A stretch of 64,000 nucleotides of DNA from Oenanthe sinensis (GCA_028671895.1 CM053796.1:26348860-26412859), one strand, 5' to 3'; shown: positions 21,171 to 33,874, counted from the first letter of the stretch. Program-made: numbers and translations. The notes: a model not told the origin generated them from the sequence alone.

Positions 21171-24100
21171 ACTGTCAGTCCTCCTAAAGTTAGGAGTGAC
21201 AAGCCTTCTCCTAAGACTGACAAATCTGTCAAGTCTAAAAAAGGAAAAGACAAAGTCGAAAGCTCTAGTAATGTTAAAAAGGGTGCATCTCCTGTTGTTA
21301 AATCTGATAATTCTCGATCTTATAGAAAAGCCGGGCCCAATAAATCTTGGGTTCCGAAGAATGCATAATCAATCTGACATTGCAGGGCATTAAGCAAAAC
21401 AGAAATAAAGTTATATAGGTGCTAGATAGTGGAGCATCGAGGCATATGACAGGAAACAAGTCCCTGCTTGCAGAGTTGGTTATGAAGGCTGGCCCTTATG
21501 TCACCTTTGGAGATGACAACATAGGTGTGACAAAGGGATATGGCAAATTGAAAACTGGTAATGTCATCATTGAAGATATTTCCTATGTTGAGGGATTAAG
21601 ACACAATCTGTTGAGTATCAGTCAATTTTGTGACAAAGGATACGAAGTTGTATTCAATAAGAAAGGTGTATCAATCACTCACATTAAGGAAGGTTCGTTG
21701 GCTTTGAGAGGAGTTCGAAAGGTAGATCTGTTTGTTGCTGATATGGATTCGGCAAACCAGAATGAAGTCACTTGTTTCTACAGCAAAGCTTCAGATGATG
21801 AAAGCTGGTTATGGCATAAAAAGCTATCTCACTTAAACTTCAAAACGATGAATGTTCTCGTAAGACGAGAATTGGTGAAAGATCTACCTCAAATGGAGTT
21901 TGCTCCTAAAGGACTCTGTGAAGCCTGTGAAATGGGAAAGTCAAAGCGAGCGTCACATAAGAGCAAAGAAATTTCGAGTATCATTGAGCCTCTGCAACTT
22001 CTACATATGGATTTATTTAGCCCAGTGAATGTCCTATCATTATCTAAGAAAAGATATGCCTTGGTAATCGTGGATGACTTCTCCAAGTACATGTGGGTAT
22101 TGTTCGTTATGACAAAAGACGAAGTACCTTTCAAAATCATTGATCACATCACTGAAATTGATAATTTTTCAACACTCACTGTGAAGACGATTAGATCAGA
22201 CAACGGCACTGAATTTAAAAATGCAATACTGAATGATTTCTGTGTTTCTAAGGGAATACGTCATCAATACTCAGCCCCGGGAACTCCACAGCAGAATGGA
22301 GTAGTTGAAAGGAAGAACAGAACATTGGTTGAAGCAGCAAGAACTTTGTTGTATGAATCGAAACTTCCTCTATACTTTTGGGCCGAAGCAGTGAGTACAG
22401 TGTGTTACACTCAGAATAGAACCTTGATTATAAAAGATAAAGAAAAGATACCATGTGAACTAATGAATAACAGAAGACCAACAATCAAATACTTTGATGT
22501 CTTTGGAGCTAAATGTTATGTACTTATAGATGATGAAAAACTAGGCAAGTTTGAAGCAAAAGCTTATGAAGGGATATTTGTTGGGTATTCTACAGATACG
22601 GTGGCAGCTTATCGGGTATTCTTAGTGAATGATCGAAAAGTGATTGAAAGCTACAATGTCAGATTCGACGATACCAAACTCCCATCAATTTCTAAAGATA
22701 CTAGTGAACCTGAGTCCCTAAAATATCATAATCTGGACTTGGATGAAGTTGAGGATGAACCTGAGTTGGTTGTTACTTCAAATATTCCAAGTGTTCGTGA
22801 AGAAATACCTGAGTCTAATGAATAATACAATTCTACGAGATCAGAAGAGATTTCTTCCGCACGTTCTGGCAATAACTCAGGGGGAGTAAATAGTAGCTCA
22901 AGGACAAGTGCTCAAGACTCAAGGAGAAATGACACTAGTTCTGTAGGAGCTGGCACTAACTCAAGGGGGGTTAGTAGAAATAATACAAGTAGTCAACACA
23001 ACAATTCGGAAAATCAAACTGAATCATCAAGACAATTACCAAGAGAACGGGTATGGAATAGAGACCATCCGTTTGAATTAATTATTGGTGATCCGGATGC
23101 TGGTATGACTACTAGAAGAACTACAAGAGCTGACATGGCTAATATCTGCTTGTACTCTGGGTTCTTGTCCAAACTTGAACCTAAAGAAATAGAAGAAGCA
23201 TTTGGTGATGCTGATTGGGTAATTGCAATGCAAGAGGAGCTCAATCAGTTTGAAAGGCAGAAAGTTTGGAAGCTGGTACCCCGACCAAAGAACAGATCAG
23301 TAATTGGAACTAAGTGGGTATTCAGAAATAAACTAGATGAAGACGGACTTGTGACTCGAAACAAGGCTCGTTTGGTAGCGAAAGGTGACTCTCATCGAGA
23401 AGGAATATACTATGACGAGAACTATGCTCCAGTTGCAAGACTTGAGGCAGTCAGGATGTTCTTAGCATTTGCAGCACACAAAAACTTCAAGGTTTTTCAG
23501 ATGGATGTGAAAAGTGCATTCCTGAATGGAGAGCTAGAAGAAGAAGTATATCTGGAACAGCCACCTGGCTTCATTGATCCAGAACTTGAAGATTTTGTTT
23601 ATCTTCTCTTCAAAGCTGTCTATGGCCTCAGGCAATCCCCAAGACAATGGTATGAAACCCTATCCTTGTTCTTAATTGAAAGTGGTTTTACTAGGGGAGT
23701 AATTGATAAAACATTGTTCTATAAAAATGTAAAAGGTGATTTAATACTTGTTCAAGTGTATGTGGACGACATTATTTTTGGGTCATCTAACGAGCGCTTG
23801 TGCAAGAAATTTGCCAAGTTAATGCAGGACAAGTATGAGATGAGCATGATGGGGGAGCTGTCCTTCTTCCTTGGATTACAAATCAGTCAGAGAAAAGAAG
23901 GAATCTTTATATGTCAGTCCAAGTACATCAAAGATTTACTCAAGAAGTACAATCTAGAAGATGCATCAGCAGCTAAGACTCCCATGGCAACAGCCACGAA
24001 GCTTGATGAAGACAAATCAGGTAAACCAGTTGACATCACAAGCTATCGAGGTATGATTGACTCACTTCTCTATTTAATTGCAAGTAGACCTGATATCATG

Positions 24101-24703
24101 TTCGAAACTTGTTTGTGTGCAAGGTTCCAACCGGATCCTAGAGAGTCACATCTCATAGCCGTCAAACGAATCTTTAGGTATCTCAAGGGCACACCAAATC
24201 TAGGGATTTGGTACCCAAGAGATACAGATTTTAATCTAATAGGCTATTCGAATTCAGAGTATGCAGGTTGCAGGATTGATAGGAAAAGCACATCTGGTGC
24301 TTGTCAATTCATAGGCATGAGATTGGTGTCCTGGCAAAGTAAAAAGCAACATATAGTATCTGCTTCTACTGCTGAAGTTGAGTACATTGCTGTTGGAAGC
24401 TGTGTAGCTCAAATACTATGGATGAGGAACCAGTTGAAAGATTATGGCATGGAACACAAGAAGATTCCAATCATGTGTGACAACACTAGTGCCATTGCCA
24501 TGACCAACAATCCTGTAGATCACTCCAGAACCAAGCACATAGATATCATGTAGCACTTCATAAGAGAACGTGTTGAGGAGGGGACTGTGGAGTTACATTT
24601 TGTACCCACAATGCAACAAATTGCAGATATATTCACTAAACCTCTTGATGAAGTAGCATTCAATAGGTTGGTTGGTGAATTGGGGATGTTTAACACAAGT
24701 TAG
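21171..24703 (+). pseudogene. pol of element A: protease, integrase, reverse transcriptase, RNase H
   Basis: A single reading frame from 21,419 to 24,703 encodes a copia pol, cut only by two in-frame stops: TAA at 22,823 between integrase and reverse transcriptase, and TAG at 24,551 near the RNase H end. Order: the gag-protease linker (21,171-21,366, lysine and serine rich), then a frame change; protease with LDSGAS (21,422); gag-pre-integrase WHKKLSHL (21,812); integrase zinc finger and D,D,E core (LLHMDLF, IRSDNGTEFK, QQNGVVERKN); reverse transcriptase with AFLNGELEEEVY and YVDD (about 23,757); RNase H (GYSNSEYAGC, ADIFTKPLD). Some strongly conserved residues are changed, for example GDSHRE where C has GYSQEE. 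This pol would convert RNA to DNA and insert it; this copy is disabled. Confidence 0.93.
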
Positions 24704-25216
24704 TAAACCCTCCTATCTGTAAAATCCCAGTTTTGATCATATACATATGTTTTTCTTTTATTTTTATTTTTCTTTTTGTTATTTGTCTAGTTGAAAACAT
24801 ATGAAAATAATCTATAAAATTGCTCAAAATATCACTTCTGCATATTATCTAATCATTATGGACTTAGACTTTAAAATGTTTAATTAATGATTATTATATG
24901 TTGTATGTTGTGTTATTTTTCATGAATTCATTGTGCATTGAGTGAAATTATTAGTAAAAACTTTGAATTTATGTTCATTTAATTGCATGAACATAGGGGG
25001 AGTTAAATTACTATATCTCTAAATTTGTCATGATTTTTAGATGGATTTTTCTATGTTTTTCATGTAAATTTTATGAAAAGAGAGGCCTTAGAATTGTTAA
25101 GGAATGTTTTTGTTACTGGCTATGATTAAAAAAATCCTTGAATTGGTATTTATTTTAATTTGGCAAAATTTAATTTTTTTCTTGAAAAATTGCCAAATTT
25201 TGCTAAGTATCTTCAA
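24704..25216 (+). other. Spacer after pol of element A
   Basis: AT-rich spacer without a gene. TTGCATGAACATAGGGGGAG (24,983-25,002) resembles a second polypurine tract. Extra polypurine tracts upstream of the last one are known in Sireviruses. Confidence 0.5.
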
Positions 25217-25850
25217 AATTTCGAGATAGGGTCTATCTCGAAACTAATCTCAAAATTCGACTTGAATTTCGAATTTGAGCTTCCAGGAGTGAAGTTTTGA
25301 AAATTCTAAGTCTGGGAAGAATTTCGAGTTACAGTCTATCTCGAACATCATCTCGAAGTTCGACTTAAGGTTCGACTTCGAGTTCCCAGTGTGTCTGTTC
25401 AAAATTATGTTGTCTTCAAAATTTTCGAGATGGAGTCTATCTCGAAACTCATCTTGAAGTTCGAGATAGAGTTCCAGGTGTGAATTTTGAGGAGTCTTAA
25501 GTCTGGGAAATCTTTCGAGATAGTGTCTATCTCGACATTCATCTCGAAATTCGACATAAATTTCGAGATAAATCTCATCTTGAAACTCATCTCGAATTTC
25601 GACTTAATGTTCGAGATAGAATTCCCTGGTGGTACTTAAATTTTGTTTTGGGGTTAAGGGAATTTCGAGATGCCTCCCATCTCGAAACTTGTCTCGAATT
25701 TCGACTTGAAATTCGAGATAGGTTTTCCCTAGTGGTTTTATGCTATTTATTTGCTTAAGTGAATATTTTCGAGTTAGGCTCTATGTCGAAACTCAAGTCG
25801 AATTTCGACATAAAGTTCGACTTAGATTCCCCTATGTGTACTTAAGATTT
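25217..25850 (+). repeat. Palindromic word array before ORF3 in element A
   Basis: Dozens of degenerate copies of TTTCGAGATAG and its reverse complement CTATCTCGAAA, interspersed with ATTTCGACTT. Neighbouring copies often face each other, so the array can fold into stems. TTTCGAGATAG also occurs in the A LTR (about 3,942), linking the two arrays. It ends about 46 bases before a TATA-like box and about 560 bases before the ORF3 start. Confidence 0.85.
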
Positions 25851-25895
25851 TTTACTCATTTTCAAAAGGGTATTTTTGTCCTTTCACTCTAATGT

Positions 25896-25905
25896 CTATA
25901 TATAC
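25896..25905 (+). promoter_or_regulatory. Candidate internal promoter (TATA) for ORF3 of element A
   Basis: CTATATATAC follows the word array and lies 508 bases before the ORF3 ATG. A pyrimidine-rich leader follows (CCTCTTTCTTTTAACC). In element C a TATA-like box has the same relation to array and ORF3. Motif and position only; an alternative is that ORF3 is made from a spliced full-length RNA. Confidence 0.4.
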
Positions 25906-26412
25906 ATCTCTAACCCGAATTTACTTTCACTTTTACCTCTTTCTTTTAACCTAAATATTTACAGCAGCCCCCCCTCCCTACCTACCCTGCGATTTCTTTA
26001 TCACAGCCCTGTTCTTAATTTTTGTGTCTAATCTTATACATATCACGAACTACTGCCCATTTTTTTTCTTCATTCTTTGTCTGCGTCATTTATATTGTGT
26101 GTGTTTTGTGTTTTGGGTCGTCACTGTTAGTCTTTGATTTGATATATATACATGCGACTATACACACACTTTCACACATACGCATTGCATACTTGGTTTG
26201 AATCAGTTTCACGTTGATTAGTGTGCAGTGGTTTGCTTCTTGGTTGTGCTTGATTTCGTATTGTTGATTTAAATTCCGTAATTTAATTACCAGTTAGGCC
26301 TCTTCGTCTTAATTGTTAATTAAAAGGAATTTCCTTGCATTTGTTTAATTTACTTGCATCGTTTGTTTATTTTCCATGAAAATCCAATTAATTCAAGGAA
26401 AAGTTTTCAAAA

Positions 26413-29400
26413 ATGGCTCACCAATTTTCACTTGCTAAAAACAATTTTTATAATATTTCTACAGAAATTGGTGATCAACTCCCACAGTTCAAGTTTTGGG
26501 TACGATTTCTCAATTTGTACTCCAAAGCTAGTACTGCTTTTACTGCTAAACCAACACTGGTCCATGATGCTTTGCAGCAATTTTGGACTAGTGCGGTTAC
26601 TTTTGGGAGTAAATCGACCCCTTATGGTTTTAGATTTACCTTGGCAGGTCAGAATTATGATGTTATAGAGACGGTTTTTAATCGAATTCTTGGTTTCCCG
26701 GTCCGGGATTCTTATGACCCTGAACCTACAGCGGCCGAGCGCCTACAGTTTTTTGCGAAAATTGGATGTTATCCTCCTACTGGATGAATATCCACTTCCA
26801 GCATTCAAAAACAATTCTTTCATGTGGAATGGAATTACTTTTTCGAAACTATTACTAGATGTTTTCGTGCTTGAGAAAGAGATTTTCATCAAATTTCCAT
26901 TCCCATGCAAATTTTTGGTATTTCCCTAGCCCGTGAACTCAACATTAATTATGGAATGATCATTCTTTCTGAAATAGTGGCAACCATGGGATCACCTGTT
27001 ACCAGGGACATTACAACTACCGATGTTGTCTGCTGGTATCCTCATTTTTTACAAATGCTTATTAATAATTTAATACCGAATAATGCTTTATCTGTTAGGC
27101 AGGCATTTGTTAGGAGTCCCACCTCTACATCTCTTGGTATGGGTACTAAGTCACTGACTACTATTGCTAACCAGGATAAACATCAGGGTAAACCTATGTC
27201 TATTCTTGAGAATATTTGAGTGTGGCTTTCTTATGATGCAGGTGTTACTACTCTTACGGGGACTTCACAAATATCATCACATGCTCAGAATCCATCTGCT
27301 CATACTGACGCATTTCAAGGGATTCCTAATGAGCATCTTGATGACGAACAAGATGATGGCCAATCTCAAAGTAAATTCTCAGCCGGGCACAGGGAACAGC
27401 AACCGTCTCCAAGGTCAACCCATGCTGATTCTGATCCCTTTGCTGGACAAGGTGATGAATGAGGTACTTTCTTTGAACATGAGCAACTCTGTGTTCATAC
27501 TACTAATACTTCTTCTTCCTCTAATTCTTATTCCGTGGCCCAAGATTCTGTTAACCCGTAGGATCTATCCCAGGGTGATAGCCATATTTCTGAGTCTGAT
27601 TCCCTAGCTTCTTCCCTTTCACCCCTGTTGACGGGAGTTAAAAGACCGGCATCTGTAGAATTAGGTGAGGATTCTGATGAGAGTGACCCCGAAGTGCAGC
27701 CACTAATAAGGAAGAAAGCCAAAATTTCACAAGCTGCTACTTCAACAGCCCAGTCCAAACCTAAAGTGTCTCTCACAACCACTCCACCTCGCGTGAGTGG
27801 TTCTCCCATTGCACGATCAACACCTAGGAATATTGGTGAGGATATGGTACCTTCTAAAGAGCATGTTGCTTCAGTTGAGCCAGAAGTTTCAACTGCTTCG
27901 AAAGTACCTTCACCGGTACGTACTAATGCTGCAGAGAGGATCGGTTCTCTTGTTGTACATGAACACTCTGCAGCCTCTCAGCCTGAGATTCCACCTCAGG
28001 AGAAGACAGGATCCTTAGATCCCATAACTGCTACTAATGTTACTTATCCAGTTTCTGCAGGTACTGCTTTTAATCTTAGTCATATTGTTGAAGACATACA
28101 CGAGCGTGAGACATGGAGTGTGTGTGAGCGTTTAGAGAGTGAGGGACCTTCATTTTTAAGGCCCGAAACCTAGCGACAAACACTAACAGAACGATCTTTA
28201 GAGCGAGGACACCTAAGCCAAACACCGTTCCTTGTTCTTGAAAATCATGATACTCGTATGACAGCAATTAAGACTCAGATGAAGCAGTTCGGGCAATCGA
28301 TGGGGGCAGTTGGGGGTAAATGTTGGCGATAACATGAGAGCTCTTGATGACTACGCGGCAAAAATGGCAGGTCAAGCTGCGGATTTAGAAGAAATGTCGA
28401 ACAAAGTGAATGACTTGGGCCATGCTGGTGGTGTCTTGGGCAGTACTCTGTATGACAGGATGGGGAGCGTATAAAGCATTCTGCATACCATGGCAACGGA
28501 GGTCAGTAGAATGATGTATGCAGTTCGGCATTTAGTTCCCACAGAGTGCTTTGATGAACAATACAATCAACCTCCCCCGGATGATGGTGGTGTTGATGGT
28601 GCTGGTGGTGCTGGTGATGCTAGTAGAACTGGTACTGGACCTTCTGGATTTGCTTTTGGTGGTTCTCATACCGCTGAAGGATCTGGTGCTCAAGGTGGTG
28701 TTCCAGATACCTCACCTAAGGGGGAGAGAGGAAATGAGACGACACAACAATCACTATTGGTTGAAGAAGAGGTTGATCTAATGAAGGAAAGTGAGCCAGT
28801 GACTGATGAGGAGGCTCAGAGAAAGAGAAATGGTAAAGCAGTGGTGGTTGAATAAGAAGAGCCATTCACTAACTTTGGTGCTCGACAGGAAGAAGTACAT
28901 CATGATTCTGATTCTGATATGGAGGACGTACCTCTAGCACATGCAATTAAGAGATCCTTGGAGGAACAAGGTGGAGGTGCTGGGGCGTCTACTGAAGAGA
29001 TTCCTGTTGACGAAGAGACCCTGAAAGCTCAACAGTTAGCCTTGGATCAAGCTCAGTTCTTTAAAATGAAGATGATGCAAGATAAGGTTGTTTTCCTTGA
29101 GAAACAAGTGGAGCTCAAGGAAAAGCAGTATGATCATGAGCTTGCCAGATTAGCTGATCCTCAGGTTGATTTGGACAAACGAAGGATTGGACAAAAATGG
29201 GACGATGCAAGGAAGATACTAATGAAGACTTGTGCAAATGGAATTCATAACAAGGAGGCAGATGAGTTGTTCTACAACTTGAACCTGAAGAATCCACTGA
29301 CTATGGACTACATAAGTGCTTTAAAGAGGATGATTTCTAAAGTTCGTGTTGGATACAAGACTATGGTCAAAGAGTGGCAAGTCATTTTGTCCTTAGTTGA

Positions 29401-30622
29401 TGGAGCCCCAATGTCTTTCATGTACGTGGATGATCAATTCATGTCGAGAAGATCTGCGTCAGAGTTGTCCTTGCTAGCAACTAAAATTCAATACTCTCAA
29501 GCTGAGGAACCTAGCATTCTGTACAGAGATCAGTTAATGCAGCTAGCAGAGGACAAGGGACCAGAATTCTCAGCCAATCCGGATGTTGTGGTAATGGTGG
29601 TAGATGGAAAAATGAAGAGGATTAGTATGGAGGAAAATGATCTAATGGCTCTACCGGTGGAATCTCTAAAAGCTGTGTGTAGACAAATGATGAGTAAGGG
29701 TTTCACCTCTGACATCAAGGAAAAATCAGTGGAGTTCATTGAGAAAGTAATATTCAAGAAGTGCAACGAAATATGGAAATGTGATGTCGTTGCTCCAAAT
29801 CCTCTAGATAATGTGAAGAATGAGCCAGAGCTTATGGAAAGAAAATGGAATATTCTACAAGCTGTGAAAAGTGTAGATGAAGCTCTGACTCTTCCTTCTG
29901 GACCACTGGAACAAGGAGAAATAAGGGAGGCAGTTGGTGTTCCAGGAAGAGATAGTGTATACTGGATTCACTCTTACGCTGATGATACAGCTGATGCTTT
30001 GGTATTCATTGATGCAGACCAGAACAGACCTTCTTGCATATGAGTAGGAAATGGCTGCTACAGACTCAAGATGCTGCATTTCTAGACAAAGTCAGAGAAG
30101 AATTCAAATGGGGTGATGTAGATGATATGTTTGTGGATGAGAAGCAGAGACTACTGAAGTATTTATCTGAGATAGTGCAGGAGAAGAGACGAATGGAGTT
30201 AGATGCGGCTAGTGTTTTCAATACCAACCGTGTCAAGGGCTACTCTAAGATGATCTACTGTCCGTTTAAAGCTGATAAAACTCACTGGAAGTCTCAGCTC
30301 ATCATGAAGAACTTTGAATATATTCCAAAGATCAGGACTACTCAGGAAGTGGACAAACTCAGAAGGCTTTTCAGACATCCATATCCATAACCCAAGAATC
30401 CTCTAGAGATGGAAGCAGAAAGCCTGTTGAATGCTAGATGGGCACAGTTACATGATCCAGTATACAAGAAAGAACAGCAAAAGAAAGAAAGGTGCAGAAA
30501 ATAGAAAGAAGATGAGCGCGGAGCTGGAAAAGAAGTTAGGAAGGGGAAACAGAATTATAATTAAAGTTCAGAGGAATGTGAACTTGAAGTTGGAAAAACT
30601 TCATATCTTTTGGTTTCTCTAA
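26413..30622 (+). pseudogene. Accessory ORF3 of element A, decayed
   Basis: A reading frame of about 1,390 codons follows pol. The start AAAAATGGCT (26,413) matches the start context of ORF3 in C. N-terminal globular part (to about 27,200) includes NRILGFP and MQIFGISLAREL, aligning with NRILGFP and LQIFGYSVAHNR in C. A variable acidic and serine-rich middle follows, with a basic patch IRKKAK (about 27,700), then a charged segment and a C-terminal module (29,160-29,770; IGQKWDDARKI in A, IGKKWDTARKI in C). Stops interrupt it at 26,785, near 26,870, at 27,217, near 27,558, at 28,171, near 28,472 and at 28,853, with frameshifts near 28,315 and 30,035. After the shared module A has an extra part up to about 30,560. 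No signal peptide or membrane segment is visible. Function unknown. Confidence 0.8.
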
Positions 30623-30952
30623 CTCACTTGAGGAAAATTCACCTGACCACGGTATGCGAGATAGGCTAATTCACCATATTGTAACCGTGAATCAGAGTGG
30701 ATCCAATAAGGTGATATGAGTTTGACTGAAAGGCATGAAATAATCCAGGTGATAGAAATCATTCCAATGATCTTTGATTCGAGGTTCAAATTCTCTATCT
30801 AGCTTATATTTTATTTACTAAGTTCTTAGTATTGTTTTCAAATTTTCATTCAGTTGTAACATGAACAAGACATTAATGTTACTTATCTTTTCTCGTCTCA
30901 TTATTTAGTTGAGTTATCCTAATTTAATTTGAATGTCATTGTTAGACAATCA

Positions 30953-30965
30953 AATAGGGGGAGAT
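30953..30965 (+). other. Polypurine tract of element A
   Basis: AATAGGGGGAGAT stands directly before the 3' LTR start TGAAAGGCAG. Confidence 0.88.
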
Positions 30966-32115
30966 TGAAAGGCAGAGTGTCTAAACTTGTAATACTGTAA
31001 CTTATATAACTCAACTAAAGAAAAGATACTTAATCGGAAGACAATCAAGAACAAGAAGTCACAAGTAAATCAATACAAAATGAAGACAAGGTAATTGATA
31101 CAATTCAACATGTTAAATATGATCAATCAAAGAAGAAATCATTGGAAGAAGTTCAAGTGAAAGTTGTTCATGCCTCAGTGATTTGTAACTTAAAGAATCA
31201 AGATCATAACTATCAGTATCAATAAGGCTAATTGATTTCAAGTGAAAAAGAAAGAAAGCAACTATTGGAAAGCCACATTACTAATTGAATATGGTAATCT
31301 GTTCAGAAGCAAGAACCCTATCAAGACTAGTAACTTATGAACCAGACCATTGCATCAAGTGTCAGGACATTGATAGTAAGTTTATGTCAATAATAGAGTT
31401 CCATGTTCAAGAGCTTGTTGAAGAATATAGAAGTCAAGAAGAAATCACAAGTTCAAGATGTTTCATTGAAGTTTCAAATTGAAGCCCAGAATTTCTTTAA
31501 GTACTTACTAGGGAACCTATATAGAAATTCCTATCTAGAAATTCTAGATAAGTTTCTACTTAGAGCCAAGTAGAAATTCTGGAGGTGGAAATATTTTCTA
31601 AGTACACAAGGAAGCTATCTAGAAATTCCTATGTAGAAGTTCTACTTGAGTTTCGAGATAGAGCAAGTAGAAATTTCCATGTAGAAGTTCTACATAGAGG
31701 ATAGTTTCAACATGACACATGGCATCATCTGGATGACAGATTTCCAAGCTTTCAAGACAAGATAAGATTTACGTGGACAACATTGGGCCACTCATATCTT
31801 ATCTTTTGAAGACTACAAGTCATAGATTACAAGTAGTATAAATAGAAGTACTTGTGTAATGTTTTATAAAGAGAGCAATATTAAGAAAAATACTTGTAAA
31901 AGAGATAGAGAGTATTCACAGAGCTTAGTATCATTTACTACCATCTTTACTTCTGTTGTACTACTGTAATGAATGTTGTAACAACCCTTTCAAGTTATAT
32001 ATAAGACATATATTACTTGAATCATTGTGTTCATTTATTACATAGTATTTATTGCTTCATAAAGTTGAAAAGTTGTATTCACCCCCCCCCCTCTACAACA
32101 CATTTGGACCTAACA
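30966..32115 (+). repeat. 3' LTR of element A
   Basis: The 1,150-bp partner of 3,261-4,463. It has one unit fewer in the word array (about 31,610-31,700) and several substitutions, for instance five in the first 120 bases. It ends CCTAACA before the duplicated ATCTC. The higher difference compared with the B LTRs fits B being the younger insertion. Confidence 0.93.
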
Positions 32116-32120
32116 ATCTC

Positions 32121-32260
32121 TCTCTTAGAAATACGTTTTGGCTTAATTCTCAATACGCTTGAGGTATGTAGGCATCTTGTTGAGAACCAATTTAGTCTCG
32201 AAACGCAAGAACAATCATAGTTGTTGAGAACCAATTTAGTCTCGAAAGTGCAAGTAAAAA
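32121..32260 (+). mobile_element. Right remainder of the split gypsy 3' LTR
   Basis: After the duplicated ATCTC the sequence continues TCTTAGAAATACG, with GAGGTATGTAGGCATCTTG, wording typical of Tat-type LTR ends. TTGTTGAGAACCAATTTAGT occurs twice (about 32,177 and 32,221), so the exact LTR end is unclear; 32,217 is one possibility. Confidence 0.5.
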
Positions 32261-32992
32261 ATTACATTTTTTGTAAAAATTAATTTTCTATAAATTATTT
32301 CTAACATTAATTTTTTTACATAATTAAAGTTAATATTTTAATATTTTAAAGTGGTACGTACAGTAAAAATAAAAAATGTTATTTTTATGTTCTATAATCT
32401 GAATTTAATAAAAATAACATAGGTTTTGATTTTTGAATTTTTAAAAATTTTTATTATCTGTTGAATGTTCAATATAATAAATTTTGTGTTCTTAAAATTT
32501 CTTTTTTAACTTTTTTTCTCTTCTAAAAATAATCAGTGAAATTCCTTTTAAATGATTTTTTAAGTGTTAGAATTATTATAATTTGTAAACAATTTATTGT
32601 ATATTATGTAATATATATGAATAAAAAAATTAATATAACTTATTTTATACAATTGAAATTCTTAAATCTTTATCCAAGAAACTCTTAAATCTTCGTCAAA
32701 TATTTAAGAGCTTTTTATCCTCCTCCATTTTAAGATTATCTCTTCTCCTCGTTTCATTCTTTACAAATATACATCATTTATTTCCAACTTTTTAATAACA
32801 TCACTTTTCTTTTATTTAAATAATATGATTATACTTACTAGAAGAAATGATAAAAATGATTTAAGAGTATAAATAAAGGGACCATTGGAGATGACAAGTT
32901 TTAAAATGTCTTAAATAACTAAGAGTTAATATTTTAAAATATATTTAAAGAGCATGATAAGAGATTGTTAGTGATGCTCTAACGGCCTTAGG

Positions 32993-33378
32993 TTAAGGCC
33001 CGTTTATTATTAATGTTGCAGACATTTAGTTTTTTTAGCAAAAAGTTGTCATAAACATGTTTAGTAAATTATAAAAGGTACTGTCTTCTTTGGTAAATTC
33101 TAAAAGGTACTGTTCGGAAAATTGCTTTTGATCTAAAAACTACTGTTAACAAAAGCATATCCTCATTCTTTTGGAAAAAACTGCTTTCAGTTTTTGCAGG
33201 AAGTAGCTATCAGTTTTATCATCGAACCTTCCCAAAAATATTATTTTTATATATTATATCTTAAAATTTGCATAAATAAAAAAATTATCAAACAATCATT
33301 TGATTTTTCTGACAGCAATTTTTTGACCAGCATTTTTTCTACAGCAATTTTTAACATCACTCCAAAACGGAGCCTAAG
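32993..33378. mobile_element. Candidate short hAT-like element
   Basis: The ends TTAAGGCCCGTTT and, inverted, TTAGGCTCCGTTT resemble terminal inverted repeats of plant hAT-type MITEs, about 385 bases apart. No clear 8-bp target duplication was found, so this call is weak. Confidence 0.35.
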
Positions 33379-33451
33379 TTACTCAGTTACCCAATATCAT
33401 TAGTTCCCGGCCTAGGTTTAAGTTATTCAATTACCCAATATCATTAGTTCC
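33377..33451 (+). repeat. 32-bp direct duplication
   Basis: AGTTACTCAGTTACCCAATA with its continuation to TTAGTTCCC occurs at 33,377 and, with few changes, at 33,420, separated by about 12 bases containing GGCCTAGG. Cause unknown; it adjoins the candidate hAT-like element. Confidence 0.7.
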
Positions 33452-33874
33452 CATCTGATCCTTTCTCTTCTCGCACAATTACAATATAAGGTCATTTTCA
33501 GGTCTATCAAACTTAAAATATATTATATGTATTTAATAATTGACTTTTGCTTTTATGGACTCTAATCCATATCACTTATAATTAATTCTAGTTAAAATAT
33601 TTATAAATTTATTAGATTTATATGAGAAAAAATATTAATTAGAATGAAAAATAATAATTTAACATTTCAACTAATAACTAATTTATTTATCCATTTCTTC
33701 CTCAAATTACAATACGTACGGATTAGTAAAAATAAATAGCATGTCTCTATGCATATGGAAAGGTGAGCTGTCTTCATTAAATAGGTTCACATGCATCATG
33801 CAGTCTCTATCTCTACTGATGACTCGGTAATGTGAATGTTATACCGGGAGGATTTGGGTTCAACTTAATATTGA

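Larger units (their letters stand above)
3261..32115 (+). mobile_element. Ty1-copia element A (SIRE/Maximus type), complete but decayed and interrupted
   Basis: A complete LTR element bounded by TGAAAGGCAG at its left end and CCTAACA at its right end, with the 5-bp target duplication ATCTC at 3,256-3,260 and 32,116-32,120. Order: 5' LTR, primer site, leader, gag, protease, integrase, reverse transcriptase, RNase H, spacer, accessory ORF3, polypurine tract, 3' LTR. It spans 28.9 kb because it contains a solo LTR (5,958-7,188) and element B (8,478-21,165); without them and one copy of each duplication it would be about 14.9 kb. Domain order (integrase before reverse transcriptase) makes it Ty1-copia; reverse-transcriptase wording and the extra ORF after pol suit the SIRE/Maximus lineage. 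All coding parts contain stops or shifts, so it cannot be autonomous now. Confidence 0.93.
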
